Source: Acidobacteriota bacterium | GTDB lineage: Bacteria; Acidobacteriota; UBA6911 | Reading direction: 5' to 3' | Assembly: GCA_016929335.1 (NCBI GenBank) | Contig: JAFGIY010000132.1 | Location: 1-61,995, forward strand | Length of the DNA stretch: 61,995 bases | Part shown: positions 17,315 to 26,075 of the stretch, piece by piece | Numbering within the stretch: the first letter of the stretch is position 1 | Layout: each line of letters begins with the position of its first letter | The notes under the pieces: generated by a model | The model's database searches: none | What the model was told of the DNA's origin: nothing | Seen by the model: the letters and a program-made list of their open reading frames with translations, nothing else | Made by a program: the position numbers and the translations under genes

Positions 17315-20049
17315 AGCGAAGCGACGGCTTCTCGGAGACGTTCCGTGTCAATCTGGTATGGATCAGACGCGTCGGTCTGGGACGGGAGGATGGGTTTACC
17401 GAAATCGATCCGCACCCTATGGAGACGGATGCGCATGCTGTCGCGAGCCCATACCCTATGGGTTCCCTGGATAGCCGCCGGTATGATCGGAACGGACAGT
17501 TCCCGGGAAAGAATAGCTGCCCCTTTTTTGAATTCCTGTAATTCTCCATCGTAAGATCTCCCGCCTTCGGGAAAAACGCACAGGATTAGCCCGGACCTCA
17601 AACCGAATGCTCCCGCTTTCATAGCGCGCAGGAGATGCGCATCCGGATCGACAGGAACGATATGAGTCAACCGCGCGACCAGTTTCATCAATCCGCTGCT
17701 GAAGAAGGCGCTATATCCCAAAAAGAAGATTTTTCGAAAGACCCGGTATGGCATCACGGAAAGGAGCACAAACGGATCCAGGTAGCTTTCATGATTGGGA
17801 CAGATCATGCAGGGGCCGTCCGCAGGGAGATGATTTAAGCCTCGCACCCTGAGGCGCAGCAGCGTGCGAAAGATCAGGCAGTAAATCAATCGCAGGCAGA
17901 GGAACTTGAAAAGCGAGAGAACCGCGCCGGACATTCGGAATTGCGCGGTCTCTTCCGGGTTCTGCTCTCCCTGTGCCAGGATTGTCCTCCAGCTCTGACG
18001 CGATACGGATCCCGGGCGTGTGACAATGCCCGACTGCTGCTCCAATGCATCTATCAAATCGCGTATTGTCAGAATATCGGCGCCGAAGTCTTCGGGCAAT
18101 TCCAGGTTCAACGCCTGTTCGAGGCTGCTGAGCAGCTCAATTCGTTCCATCGAATCAAATCCCAGATCCAGTTCCAGATTCATGTTCGGATCAATGGGCA
18201 TATCCCGGTGATGCGTTTCGCGCAGGCAATGAAGCAATTCCTGTCCGATCGCGGATTCCATCAATGCGGCATTCTCAAGTCCGGCGTCCGGTATCGGCGG
18301 GGCATTCCCCGATGACTGAAGCTGCCCGCTTTCAACGAGCTTTTTGATCTCGAGCCTTTTGATTTTCCGCGTCGTCGTGCGCGGGAGCGGCTCGCTCTGG
18401 ATCTGATAGCTCATCAGCCGTTTGTATTTCGGCAGCTGGTTTGAAAGACCGGCGATCTGATCACGCAGGAATTCGCGCGCGTTTGCGATTTTCCTGGCTT
18501 TGAGGTAGTCGAAATTGGGTACGACGACAGCATGAAGCCGTTCGCCTCGTTCCTGTGGACTGAAGATTCCGACGACGGCGATTTCCTGAATGCCGGGATT
18601 CTGGAGATAATGCGCCTCCAATTCATCCGGATAGATGTTCTTGCCGCTCGGCAATACGATGACTTCTTTTTTCCGGCCTGTAATGAAAAGGTTTCCCCCG
18701 GCGTCGAACTTGCCCAGATCTCCGGTATGGAACCATCCATCCTTAAGTGCCTCTTCCGTGGCAGCGGCATTTTTATAATACTCTCGGAAAATCATCGGGC
18801 CGCGAACCAGAATTTCGCCGGATCCGGTTTCATCGGGTGCAACAATCTTCATCTCAACTCCCGGAAGCGGAGGTCCGACGGAGCCCACGACATTGCTTTC
18901 TACCCGAGTGACGGCACAGGCTCCTGTCGTTTCCGTCAGTCCGTATCCCTGAAGAATGGTGAATCCCATGTCATGGAAATCCTGCGCTACCTTGGGATCG
19001 AATGAAGATCCCCCGCTCACAAACAAGCGGAGCCTAGACCCGAAGCTTTTATGGACATTGGAAAAGAGAATCCTCCCCAAATTAATCTTCAGGATCCGCA
19101 TGCCGAACCTGTTCACCATAAGCAGAACGCGATAGAGCTTCCGCATCAGCGGGGATTTCTTCGAAAGCTCCTCCTGGATCCGATTGTGGAACAGATAAAA
19201 AAACTGGGGAACCGTCGCCAGAATGGTAATGCCGGCCTCCTGCAATGCCTGCATAATTTCGGACCGCTTCAGTGTATCGGCAAAAACGACCTGGCCGCCG
19301 AGATAGAGCGGCACGAGAACATTGATCACCGACGCCAGCACATGCTGCAGCGGCAGCAGGCACAGCAGCGCATCATTCTCATCAGCATGAATTGCGCCGA
19401 AGATGCTCTCGAGTTCTCCGACGATATTGGATTGAGTGAGCAAAACACCCTTGGGAGTTCCCGTCGTTCCGGATGTATATATGATCGTGACGGCATCGGC
19501 AGCCCTGCATACGGGGAGCGCCGGAGGTTCCGGCAGATTCATCGCCCAATCAATCAGTCCGGTGAGATCGGGATGTGTAGCGTGATTGCCGGAAATCGCA
19601 TCGAATGAGACCAGGCGCAGCGACAGCCTCGATTCGTCTATTGCTTCCTGCAACTTTCCTATCAGCAGCCCACTGACAAAGATAACCTGAGTTTCCGAGT
19701 CCTCCAATAAATGCCGCCATTCTGACGGAGATATTTGAGTGTCCAGCGGGACGGCGACCATTCCCGCGAGATAGGCGCCGAGGTATGCGACAACCCATTC
19801 AGGGCGGTTCTCCGACAGGATTGCCACGCGGCTTCCGCGCTCCATTCCCCATGCGAGCAAGCCCGTGGCGACCGCTTTTGACTGACGGTATGCCTCTTGA
19901 TAGGTGACAGTCGTGTAGCTCAGAGGCGTTTTCAGTCGAAACGCTACTCGATCCGGGAATCGGCGTGCAATCTCTTCAAACTTCTGGTTGAAGGTCTGTG
20001 GCGGAGTCTGCGGAATCCGTATTGTGCGCGGATGTTTTTTTAATTTCAT
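17281..20049 (-). CDS. acyl-CoA/acyl-ACP synthetase - acyl carrier protein - acyltransferase fusion
   Basis: A 922-residue three-domain protein. Residues 1-575 are an ANL acyl-activating enzyme: IIYTSGTTGTPKGVLL (189-204), QGYGLTETTG (367-376), WFHTGDLG and the Lys-containing LPRTTTRKIKR. Residues about 595-675 are an acyl carrier domain with LGFDSMERIELL, Ser633 being the phosphopantetheine site. Residues 715-905 are a PlsC-type acyltransferase with NHESYLD (752-758), FPEGGRS (826-832) and VPIIPAAIQG. The design suggests activation of a fatty acid, loading onto the built-in carrier, and transfer to a lysophospholipid, analogous to Aas of E. coli but with reversed domain order and an internal ACP. 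It starts 8 nt after ccmH. Its last ten residues derive from a palindromic repeat. Confidence 0.88.
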   Translation of the reverse strand: MKLKKHPRTIRIPQTPPQTFNQKFEEIARRFPDRVAFRLKTPLSYTTVTYQEAYRQSKAVATGLLAWGMERGSRVAILSENRPEWVVAYLGAYLAGMVAVPLDTQISPSEWRHLLEDSETQVIFVSGLLIGKLQEAIDESRLSLRLVSFDAISGNHATHPDLTGLIDWAMNLPEPPALPVCRAADAVTIIYTSGTTGTPKGVLLTQSNIVGELESIFGAIHADENDALLCLLPLQHVLASVINVLVPLYLGGQVVFADTLKRSEIMQALQEAGITILATVPQFFYLFHNRIQEELSKKSPLMRKLYRVLLMVNRFGMRILKINLGRILFSNVHKSFGSRLRLFVSGGSSFDPKVAQDFHDMGFTILQGYGLTETTGACAVTRVESNVVGSVGPPLPGVEMKIVAPDETGSGEILVRGPMIFREYYKNAAATEEALKDGWFHTGDLGKFDAGGNLFITGRKKEVIVLPSGKNIYPDELEAHYLQNPGIQEIAVVGIFSPQERGERLHAVVVPNFDYLKARKIANAREFLRDQIAGLSNQLPKYKRLMSYQIQSEPLPRTTTRKIKRLEIKKLVESGQLQSSGNAPPIPDAGLENAALMESAIGQELLHCLRETHHRDMPIDPNMNLELDLGFDSMERIELLSSLEQALNLELPEDFGADILTIRDLIDALEQQSGIVTRPGSVSRQSWRTILAQGEQNPEETAQFRMSGAVLSLFKFLCLRLIYCLIFRTLLRLRVRGLNHLPADGPCMICPNHESYLDPFVLLSVMPYRVFRKIFFLGYSAFFSSGLMKLVARLTHIVPVDPDAHLLRAMKAGAFGLRSGLILCVFPEGGRSYDGELQEFKKGAAILSRELSVPIIPAAIQGTHRVWARDSMRIRLHRVRIDFGKPILPSQTDASDPYQIDTERLREAVASLIRDSKFEIRD

Positions 20050-20056
20050 GGGAAGT

Positions 20057-20530
20057 CTATTCTTCCAAATCCTTCATTTCTTTCTCAATAACCGACGAAT
20101 AGCGCGAGTCGGGCAACGGGGACGGTGCGGGGGCGGCGGCGGGAGCCCGCAATTTTTTTAAAAGGATAACCAGCAGCCACGCACCTGTTATCAGAGCCAC
20201 CCAGGGCAGGACAAAGACCAGCGCATAAAAGCCCCTGGGGCGAGGCACTGCCAGGATTCTCTCTCCATATTGGGAAACGTAATAGTCCAGGATCTCATCG
20301 CGGCTTTTGCCCGCCGCAAGCATTTCACGTACCTCCTTGCGGATTGCATCGGCCTCTTCGGAATAATGCTGCGATACCGGCTGCGTCCAGCAGCAGGGAG
20401 CAATCAACAGATCTTCAATCTCGCGGGCTTTTTCCGAAATCGAGGTGCTCTGCGCACTGAAAGATGGCGCGGCCGGCAGTGCGGCAGCTAAGATGATCGC
20501 GCCAATTGAGCACATAATTGAAGATTTCAT
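20057..20530 (-). CDS. ccmH: CcmH-like cytochrome c biogenesis protein with vicinal Cys pair
   Basis: CcmH/NrfF/CycL family, 157 residues: signal peptide (about 1-26), a helical redox domain, then a membrane helix (ALVFVLPWVALITGAWLLVI) and a Pro/Ala-rich cytoplasmic tail. CcmH proteins normally carry LRCxxCQ to reduce apocytochrome thiols; here the site reads LLIAPCCWTQ, with two adjacent cysteines. EEADAIRKEVREMLAAGKS-type helix and FYVSQYGERIL-like (here YYVSQYGERILAVPRPRG) confirm the family. No other ccm genes are adjacent, and it appears co-transcribed with the lipid enzyme downstream. The rest of a System I apparatus must be elsewhere; ResB/CcsA-like genes are at 55958-57545. Confidence 0.85.
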   Translation of the reverse strand: MKSSIMCSIGAIILAAALPAAPSFSAQSTSISEKAREIEDLLIAPCCWTQPVSQHYSEEADAIRKEVREMLAAGKSRDEILDYYVSQYGERILAVPRPRGFYALVFVLPWVALITGAWLLVILLKKLRAPAAAPAPSPLPDSRYSSVIEKEMKDLEE

Positions 20531-20762
20531 AGACTCAGCCCCCTATAAATGCGAATTGCCATCTTTAATAAGTCTACCCGACGGGATCGTGCGGGAAGTC
20601 AGGATATCCCGCTTTTTGGGGCGGACCGATGGCTGCAGCAAGTTCCAGGGAATCGTTTGATATCTCCTGCATTCCTGCTGCCCTTCTGTTTTGGAGTTTA
20701 CCGCGAAGAAAGCAGGACGCAAAGTATTTAGCGGGTATAATGCAAAGACGGATCAGATCATC

Positions 20763-21620
20763 ATGAGAAAGAGAAGCAGTGTTGCAGAATTGGAGCGCAA
20801 AGCAGCCTCGATTGCGCCCCCCAGACCGCTTTTGCCTGCCGTGCCCGAAAAGGAAGCGATAGCCATGCTTTCCCGCCGGCTCCTGCACCCTGAAATCACC
20901 CCACGAGAGGTGCCGTTCCCGCAGGCGATCGATGATGATCCGGCCGACAAGCTATGTGAATGGCTTGGACACTACGCATTCCGCTTATTTCTGCGCGGCG
21001 CTATCCAGCGGTCCGAAGGATTTCTGCCGGCGGAAACGACGCGATATGTCGATAAGGTTCAGGCCATGCACTATGCCGAAGTGCTGGTCTCTCTTGGGCT
21101 GGCGGAAAAAACCTCCGGACTTCGCTACCGGCTGAAATGGCCGGTCCGGAATTTCGGAGGAACACTGGAGTGGTATGTAGGGAAGGAGCTCGAGCGGAGA
21201 TACGGATTCAGCGTGGCAACGGGCGTCAAACTGCATGTCCGGGGCGGCGGCGGGGATCTCGATGTCGTGGCTGCTGCGGAAGGGAAGCTCGTCTACATCG
21301 AATTGAAGTCTTCACCGCCGAAGAATCTTGCCGCAAATGAGATGGGAGCATTCTGCGACCGGTTGATTCTTCTGCGTCCGGATGTTTCTCTTTTCGTCGT
21401 CGATACCGCGCTGAGGCTTTCGGACAAAGTCGTTCCCATGTTGACAGCAGAATTGCGGCGGCGGCTGTTCAGCATGAATAAACCTGTCAAAATCGCCGCT
21501 CAGCTGTGGGCTCTTACGCCGCACATTTATGCCGTAAACGGCAGCCGCGATTTGATGGACAACATCATGAAAGCAATCTCCGCCGGTCTCCGGGTCCTTT
21601 CCCCTTCCCTAAACAGGTGA
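20763..21620 (+). CDS. PD-(D/E)XK nuclease-like protein of unknown function
   Basis: About 285 residues from ATG 20763; a TTG at 20691 would extend it without clear support. The central region GGGGDLDVVAAAEGKLVYIE followed by LKS matches the PD-(D/E)XK core (GGxxDxD, then E-x-K), with a basic lead-in TGVKLHVR. An N-terminal helical and winged-helix-like portion (YVDKVQAMHYAEVLVSLGLA) could bind DNA or act as an adaptor. Many such proteins are stand-alone with no known target. No restriction, CRISPR or repair partner adjoins it. The 230 nt upstream hold no gene. Confidence 0.65.
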   Translation: MRKRSSVAELERKAASIAPPRPLLPAVPEKEAIAMLSRRLLHPEITPREVPFPQAIDDDPADKLCEWLGHYAFRLFLRGAIQRSEGFLPAETTRYVDKVQAMHYAEVLVSLGLAEKTSGLRYRLKWPVRNFGGTLEWYVGKELERRYGFSVATGVKLHVRGGGGDLDVVAAAEGKLVYIELKSSPPKNLAANEMGAFCDRLILLRPDVSLFVVDTALRLSDKVVPMLTAELRRRLFSMNKPVKIAAQLWALTPHIYAVNGSRDLMDNIMKAISAGLRVLSPSLNR

Positions 21621-21662
21621 CAAGAAACCAGCCGCGAATTGCGCGGACAAGCCCATTCCAAC

Positions 21663-22478
21663 CTATTGTTTTACGATCTCGACTCGTCTGTTTTTTGCTT
21701 TGCCTTCCTCTGTCCTGTTGTCGGCTACCGGGTTATCCTGCCCCCAGCCCTTGCTGCTGAGCCGCTCTTTGCCGATGCCGCCTTTTACGACGGCATTGAG
21801 CACGGATTGCGCTCGCTGTTCGGATAAGGTTTTATTGTGCTGTGCGGTTCCCGTATTGTCCGTATGCCCCTCGATGCTCACCTTCAGAGAGGCGTTTTCC
21901 TTGAGAAGAGCGATAATCTGATCGATCACCGGCTGGGATTCCGGTTTGATATCGGCCTTGTCCGTATCGAAATTGATATAGAGGGCGATGAATCCCTTTT
22001 CGTTTAGAGCGTTGAGCATATCCGATGCAGTAACATCCTGCCGCATTTTCTGGACCTCGATAAAGAGCAGACGATAGCTCGATGCGCCGCCAAACACGCG
22101 GACGTGGACCCAGGTTTCGCTCCCCGGCTTTTCCAGTTTCAGGAAAGCGCTGTATCTGTCTTCGTACAGCAGCTTGCCTCCAAGCTTCGTGATTGCGTTC
22201 GCGTAGTTGCGCCGGACCTGAAGCTCGCTTACGCGCGGAGCGCTTTCCGGCAAATCGTAGTCGATCACCGTATGTTTGCCTTCCACCATCACGGCCTTAT
22301 CTTCAGCGATGTACATCTCTTCTTCCCCGAAGTCCTCAATGGTGCATTCCGAGATGTAAAAGTTGGGCATCCGCGACAGAAGCGGGTGATCCGAGCAGCC
22401 GGACGCGTCGTCTTCGGCGAATGCAGCGGGAAGACCGGCACAGAGAATTGTGACCAACAAGATCAGAACTCGTTGCAT
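21663..22478 (-). CDS. OmpA-family peptidoglycan-binding envelope protein
   Basis: From ATG 22478, about 271 residues with a signal peptide ending AFA. The N-terminal half (MPNFYISECTIEDFGEEEMY onwards) is a domain often found ahead of OmpA C-terminal domains in exported proteins. The C-terminal 110 residues are the OmpA/MotB peptidoglycan-binding domain: INFDTDKADIKPES, VSIEGHTDNTGTAQHN, LSEQRAQSVLNAV and NRRVEI. No beta-barrel is evident. The role is probably anchoring the outer envelope to the cell wall. Confidence 0.88.
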   Translation of the reverse strand: MQRVLILLVTILCAGLPAAFAEDDASGCSDHPLLSRMPNFYISECTIEDFGEEEMYIAEDKAVMVEGKHTVIDYDLPESAPRVSELQVRRNYANAITKLGGKLLYEDRYSAFLKLEKPGSETWVHVRVFGGASSYRLLFIEVQKMRQDVTASDMLNALNEKGFIALYINFDTDKADIKPESQPVIDQIIALLKENASLKVSIEGHTDNTGTAQHNKTLSEQRAQSVLNAVVKGGIGKERLSSKGWGQDNPVADNRTEEGKAKNRRVEIVKQ

Positions 22479-22897
22479 GGGCAACCTCCTTCTATACTCG
22501 ATTATCCGAACAACACCTTAGCCCGAAATCCTGTAATTGCGATTTAAGAACCTGACGTATTGAATAGATCTTTATTCTAACTGATTTTTAATGATCTTTA
22601 CATCGGACAGAAGCATATCTGCGGAATTTCCCCTGCCGCCGGGCATACCGGTTTCCTCCTAATGCTGATTTTCTCCGTTGAGGATTGGGGAAACTTTAGG
22701 GTAGCATTAGTTGAACTCTGATTAAAACCTAGAGGATAGCGGCAGCCGGGATCGGATTGCAGATGGGGATTTTTTTTGCATCGCACCGGCTATAGGAAGC
22801 TCAATCGTGCAGCCGATGGCCATTATCGATTTGAAGAGCACGGAAGCCCGGGGATGAAGCCTGAATCCGCTCATCCAAATTTGCATTGGAGAAAAAG
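22479..22897. other. gene-free interval between divergent genes
   Basis: About 420 nt between the divergent OmpA-family and outer-membrane-type genes. It is AT-rich around 22560-22600 and should hold both promoters, but I cannot assign a -35/-10 pair with confidence. No repeat, RNA gene or small ORF with a good ribosome site was seen. Confidence 0.5.
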
Positions 22898-23773
22898 ATG
22901 AAATTTCGAACGGTATGTATTGCGATGTTTTGCGTGATGGTGACAATCTCCGGCCTCCTTCAGGCGCAAACGCATTATCCTACAGGCGTAGAAGGCATCA
23001 AAGGCCCTTCCCTCCCGCCGCCCGGCGTTTATATCCGCGACTACAACTATTTGTATTTCGCGGACAAACTGAAAATTGAAGATGGCCCACCCAACTTTGA
23101 TTTATTCGCTTATGTCCAGGTCCCGCGTCTCATCTGGATTACTCCCCTGAAAATACTGGGCGGCTATTACGGCATGGATATCATTGTTCCCTTTGCTTAT
23201 CAGGATCTTGATATGTCCGGATTCAGCGGAAGCGATTTCAGCCTGGCCGACGTGTTCATCGAACCGATAACGCTGTCCTGGCATGGGCAGCAATACGATG
23301 CTTCATTCGGCTATGGATTGTGGGCACCGACGGGAGATTTCAAAATTGTGAATAATTTGCCCGCGGATCCCGTAGCTCCAGGCAAGGGATTTTGGGCCCA
23401 GATGCTCACGGCCGGTGTAACCTACTATCCCGACAAGGCAAAAACCTGGTCTCTTGCGGCGCTGAACCGTTATGAGTTCAACCATGAGCGGGATGGCGGG
23501 ATGACGCCCGGGCAGTACTGGACTCTCGAATGGGGTGTCGGGAAAAGTCTTACGCCTACAGTCGAAATCGGCGCCACCGGTTATTTCCAGGTGCAGACGA
23601 CCTCGGCAAGCGAACCTGGAGCAAAGGATCACGTCGCTGCCATAGGGCCGGAAATTACTCTTGTATGTCCCAAACTGGGTCTTTCTACGTCTATCCGATA
23701 TCTTCGGGAGGCCGGAGCCTATAACCGGACAGAAGGCAATGTTGTGAACGTCACTTTTACACGCCGCTTCTGA
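22898..23773 (+). CDS. outer-membrane transporter-like protein (phenol MetA pathway family)
   Basis: From ATG 22898 (TTGGAG just upstream) the product is about 291 residues with a signal peptide ending LLQA. The sequence is rich in alternating aromatic strands (VYIRDYNYLYFADKL, SFGYGLWAPTGDF, YWTLEWGVGKSLTP) and ends in TRRF, a terminal aromatic typical of outer-membrane barrels. This matches the family called MetA-pathway of phenol degradation / SphA-like, predicted to be barrels that admit hydrophobic substrates. No degradation genes are adjacent, so the substrate is unknown. Confidence 0.7.
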   Translation: MKFRTVCIAMFCVMVTISGLLQAQTHYPTGVEGIKGPSLPPPGVYIRDYNYLYFADKLKIEDGPPNFDLFAYVQVPRLIWITPLKILGGYYGMDIIVPFAYQDLDMSGFSGSDFSLADVFIEPITLSWHGQQYDASFGYGLWAPTGDFKIVNNLPADPVAPGKGFWAQMLTAGVTYYPDKAKTWSLAALNRYEFNHERDGGMTPGQYWTLEWGVGKSLTPTVEIGATGYFQVQTTSASEPGAKDHVAAIGPEITLVCPKLGLSTSIRYLREAGAYNRTEGNVVNVTFTRRF

Positions 23774-23792
23774 TTTTGCATGAGAAACACGC

Positions 23793-23837
23793 CGCGAATT
23801 GCACGAAATTCCCGGGATGGGCTTCGTGCAATTCGTG
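23793..23837. repeat. palindromic repeat (GCCACGAATT family)
   Basis: CGCGAATTGCACGAA (23793-23807) and TTCGTGCAATTCGTG (23823-23837) are reverse complements except at one position, with a 15-nt loop. It lies in the short gap between the barrel gene and mntP and is followed at once by the mntP start, so it may end upstream transcription or influence mntP translation. Confidence 0.7.
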
Positions 23838-23849
23838 TCATACTCAATT

Positions 23850-24416
23850 ATGGACTTGTTGAGCGTGACGGCCATTGCAGTCGCTCTGGCCATGGATGCA
23901 TTCGCCGTAGCCATCGTCGCAGGGCTTACCGTTAGGCCGCTGACCGGCAGGCACGTATTCCGCCTGGCGTTCCATTTTGGGCTATTTCAATTCCTCATGC
24001 CCCTGATCGGTTGGGCAGCAGGCGCGGCGGTTCAAAGGCACCTTGCGGATTACGATCACTGGATTGCGCTCGGCCTTCTCAGTTTCATCGGCGGCAAAAT
24101 GATCTGGGGCTCGATAAGAGGGAAGGAGCATGAACAGAATGCCGCAAACGATCCGACGTCAGGCTGGCAATTGGTTGTTCTCTCCATTGCAACCAGCATC
24201 GACGCTCTGGCCGTTGGTTTGTCTCTGGGCTTGATCGGTTCTGCTATATTCAGGACCGCCCTGATTATCGGTTTTGTCGCAGCCTTTTTTACTGCTCTTG
24301 GAATGGTCCTGGGCCGGAAGATAGGCTCGATCTGGGGCAAAAGAGTTGAAATCGCGGGTGGAATTATCCTGATTGCCATCGGCGTGAAAATCGCCATTGA
24401 CCATCTTCTTGGATAG
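23850..24416 (+). CDS. mntP: manganese efflux pump MntP
   Basis: A 188-residue membrane protein with six hydrophobic segments and two internal repeats. Each repeat has the conserved Asp motif: VALAMDAFAVAIVAGL near the N-terminus and SIATSIDALAVGLSLGL in the middle. These Asp residues are the expected Mn2+ path. ATG 23850 gives the usual MntP N-terminus; an upstream frame to 23799 runs through a palindromic repeat and is not needed. No yybP-ykoY riboswitch can fit in the 77 nt upstream. A strong hairpin follows the gene. Confidence 0.92.
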   Translation: MDLLSVTAIAVALAMDAFAVAIVAGLTVRPLTGRHVFRLAFHFGLFQFLMPLIGWAAGAAVQRHLADYDHWIALGLLSFIGGKMIWGSIRGKEHEQNAANDPTSGWQLVVLSIATSIDALAVGLSLGLIGSAIFRTALIIGFVAAFFTALGMVLGRKIGSIWGKRVEIAGGIILIAIGVKIAIDHLLG

Positions 24417-24422
24417 AGATAA

Positions 24423-24469
24423 AGCAGCCGCCAATTTCACGCATTCGTGAAATTGGCGGCTGCTTCTTT
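24423..24469. terminator. strong bidirectional terminator hairpin
   Basis: AGCAGCCGCCAATTTCACG and its near-perfect reverse complement CGTGAAATTGGCGGCTGCT form a 19-bp stem with a very short loop, followed by TTCTTT. It lies between the convergent mntP and cupin genes. Confidence 0.85.
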
Positions 24470-24476
24470 CCACCTT

Positions 24477-24941
24477 CTAAAACGCTTTTACGTAAGCTTG
24501 ATTGCCGGCCGCTTCGAACATGAAAATGGGAGTGTCAATCCTGTTAAATGTTACAGGGCAGTGGTTGACGCCCTTGGGGACAAATATCAGGCAGGTCTTG
24601 GTAATGATGTGTTTCTCGCCGCCCATCAGGAATTCTATCTCTCCGCCAAGCTCCCGCGGATAGTTTCTGTTTGTGCCCCCGAATCCGATGATTTCATCGA
24701 AATCATGACTGTGCGGCAATTCAATGCTTACCGGCTTTCCGCCGGGCAAACCCCATAAGATCTCGCATCCCGCAAACAAGGTGCATCCGGGGACTATGGA
24801 ATCCTGGATTCCGAGGAGCAGGGTTCGGTCGAGGATTCTGCCCTCCTTTGCTTGATCTTCCATCGCTTTGACATATGCCGCGGGCTCGGGCGGCATACGA
24901 TCTTCCGTAACGATATATTTGCCGTATTTGGTTTCGGACAT
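24477..24941 (-). CDS. cupin-fold protein of unknown function
   Basis: A 154-residue protein with a single cupin. PHSHDFDEIIGFGG supplies the HxH and acidic ligands of cupin motif 1, and LIFVPKGVNHCPVTF gives the motif 2 His. The N-terminal 60 residues (SETKYGKYIVTEDRMPPEPA) do not match a domain I know. Cys residues in PGCTLFAGCEILWG are notable. The function may be enzymatic or sensory with a bound metal; no neighbour clarifies it. Confidence 0.75.
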   Translation of the reverse strand: MSETKYGKYIVTEDRMPPEPAAYVKAMEDQAKEGRILDRTLLLGIQDSIVPGCTLFAGCEILWGLPGGKPVSIELPHSHDFDEIIGFGGTNRNYPRELGGEIEFLMGGEKHIITKTCLIFVPKGVNHCPVTFNRIDTPIFMFEAAGNQAYVKAF

Positions 24942-25141
24942 TTCTTTTTCTCCCTGGCGCGGCGCAGATGCGCGCTGTCAGCTTCACTGCTTATTGCGCA
25001 TAACTTCAGAAATTTTTTCATACTCCCTTCTTTGCATTTTACATAGAAGGGATAGACAAAGACTCTAACGGATTCTCCGGCAGTCTCCTCTATGCTGTAT
25101 AATCATTATTAGCGTTCGTCCCACTGGAAGGAGGATTTGCC

Positions 25142-25924
25142 ATGCCGGATGATTCTTATCGTACCATAAGGACTCTCTTGGCAAGCACGCGCTATGAAGA
25201 TTTGCACAAGGGGCTCCAGCTTGCCGAACTCGAGATTGTAAAAGTAGGTTCCAGTGAAGCCAGGCCGATATTCGAAATGGTTTCAACTCTCTTTTACATC
25301 GACGCTCTGGACCGTCCTGATCTGGTTCCCATACTGGATGAAGCCGTAAACCTGGCTGCCCGTCTGGGTGCGTCGATTATCCCCATTTTGATGGAAAAAC
25401 TCAATGCAGGCGATCTCAAGGCTCAATGGGCGATCGCGCATGTCCTGGGCAGAATCGGTGCAGATGCAATCAAGCCGATGATGATGGCATATGCGTCTTC
25501 GACGGATCCGACTTTCCGGGCTTTTATTCTATATGCATTGGGCAAGATCAAATCTCCAAAGGTTGTGCATGCCGCAGCGCTGGCACTGGATGCCGCGCAA
25601 TCGCCCAATCTTGAATTGCGGGATACCGCGACCCGCACGCTGGGCAAACTGGCCGAATCCATCCCGCCGGAAGAATTGCCCGCGGAGTTGAAGCAGGTAT
25701 ACATGGAACGGTTGCAGACCAATCTTGCCGATTCTAATCCAAGCGTCCGCTCCAAAGCGATCCGCAGCTTCGGCAAATTGGCGAGGTTTAAACACCTGAC
25801 GGAAGCGGAGTCCAGACAGCTTAAAGAGTCCTGTAAACATATTCTGGGCACCGATGAAACAGGCGAGTGGGATCGGGCTTTTGTTGTCCGGAAAGAAGCG
25901 GAAGAAGCTCTGAAGTATGTTTAG
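25142..25924 (+). CDS. HEAT-repeat protein
   Basis: A 260-residue all-helical protein, ATG 25142 preceded by AAGGAGG. Repeated helix pairs such as LKAQWAIAHVLGRIGADAIK, TFRAFILYALGKIKSPKVVH and SNPSVRSKAIRSFGKLARF are HEAT/PBS-lyase-type repeats. There is no signal peptide or catalytic motif. Such proteins are usually protein-binding scaffolds or accessory factors. The neighbours give no clue to a partner. The reading frame ends cleanly, and 150 nt without a gene separate it from the next, convergent gene. Confidence 0.8.
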   Translation: MPDDSYRTIRTLLASTRYEDLHKGLQLAELEIVKVGSSEARPIFEMVSTLFYIDALDRPDLVPILDEAVNLAARLGASIIPILMEKLNAGDLKAQWAIAHVLGRIGADAIKPMMMAYASSTDPTFRAFILYALGKIKSPKVVHAAALALDAAQSPNLELRDTATRTLGKLAESIPPEELPAELKQVYMERLQTNLADSNPSVRSKAIRSFGKLARFKHLTEAESRQLKESCKHILGTDETGEWDRAFVVRKEAEEALKYV

Positions 25925-26075
25925 CTGCAAATCCGGAATTCAGGAGTCCCGCTGATGCATGTGTCTGTCCCGGCGACTCGGAAAACCCGCCGCGTACACC
26001 CCCCAATCCTGCATCCGGCAGCGGACGGATTGGCGATGACTTTTGCAGTCCTGAGGCAACGTTCCCCAGCCCTCT

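Noticed and set aside
23774..23849. Manganese (yybP-ykoY) riboswitch ahead of mntP
   Set aside because: The 76-nt gap is mostly a palindromic repeat and is too short for the riboswitch.
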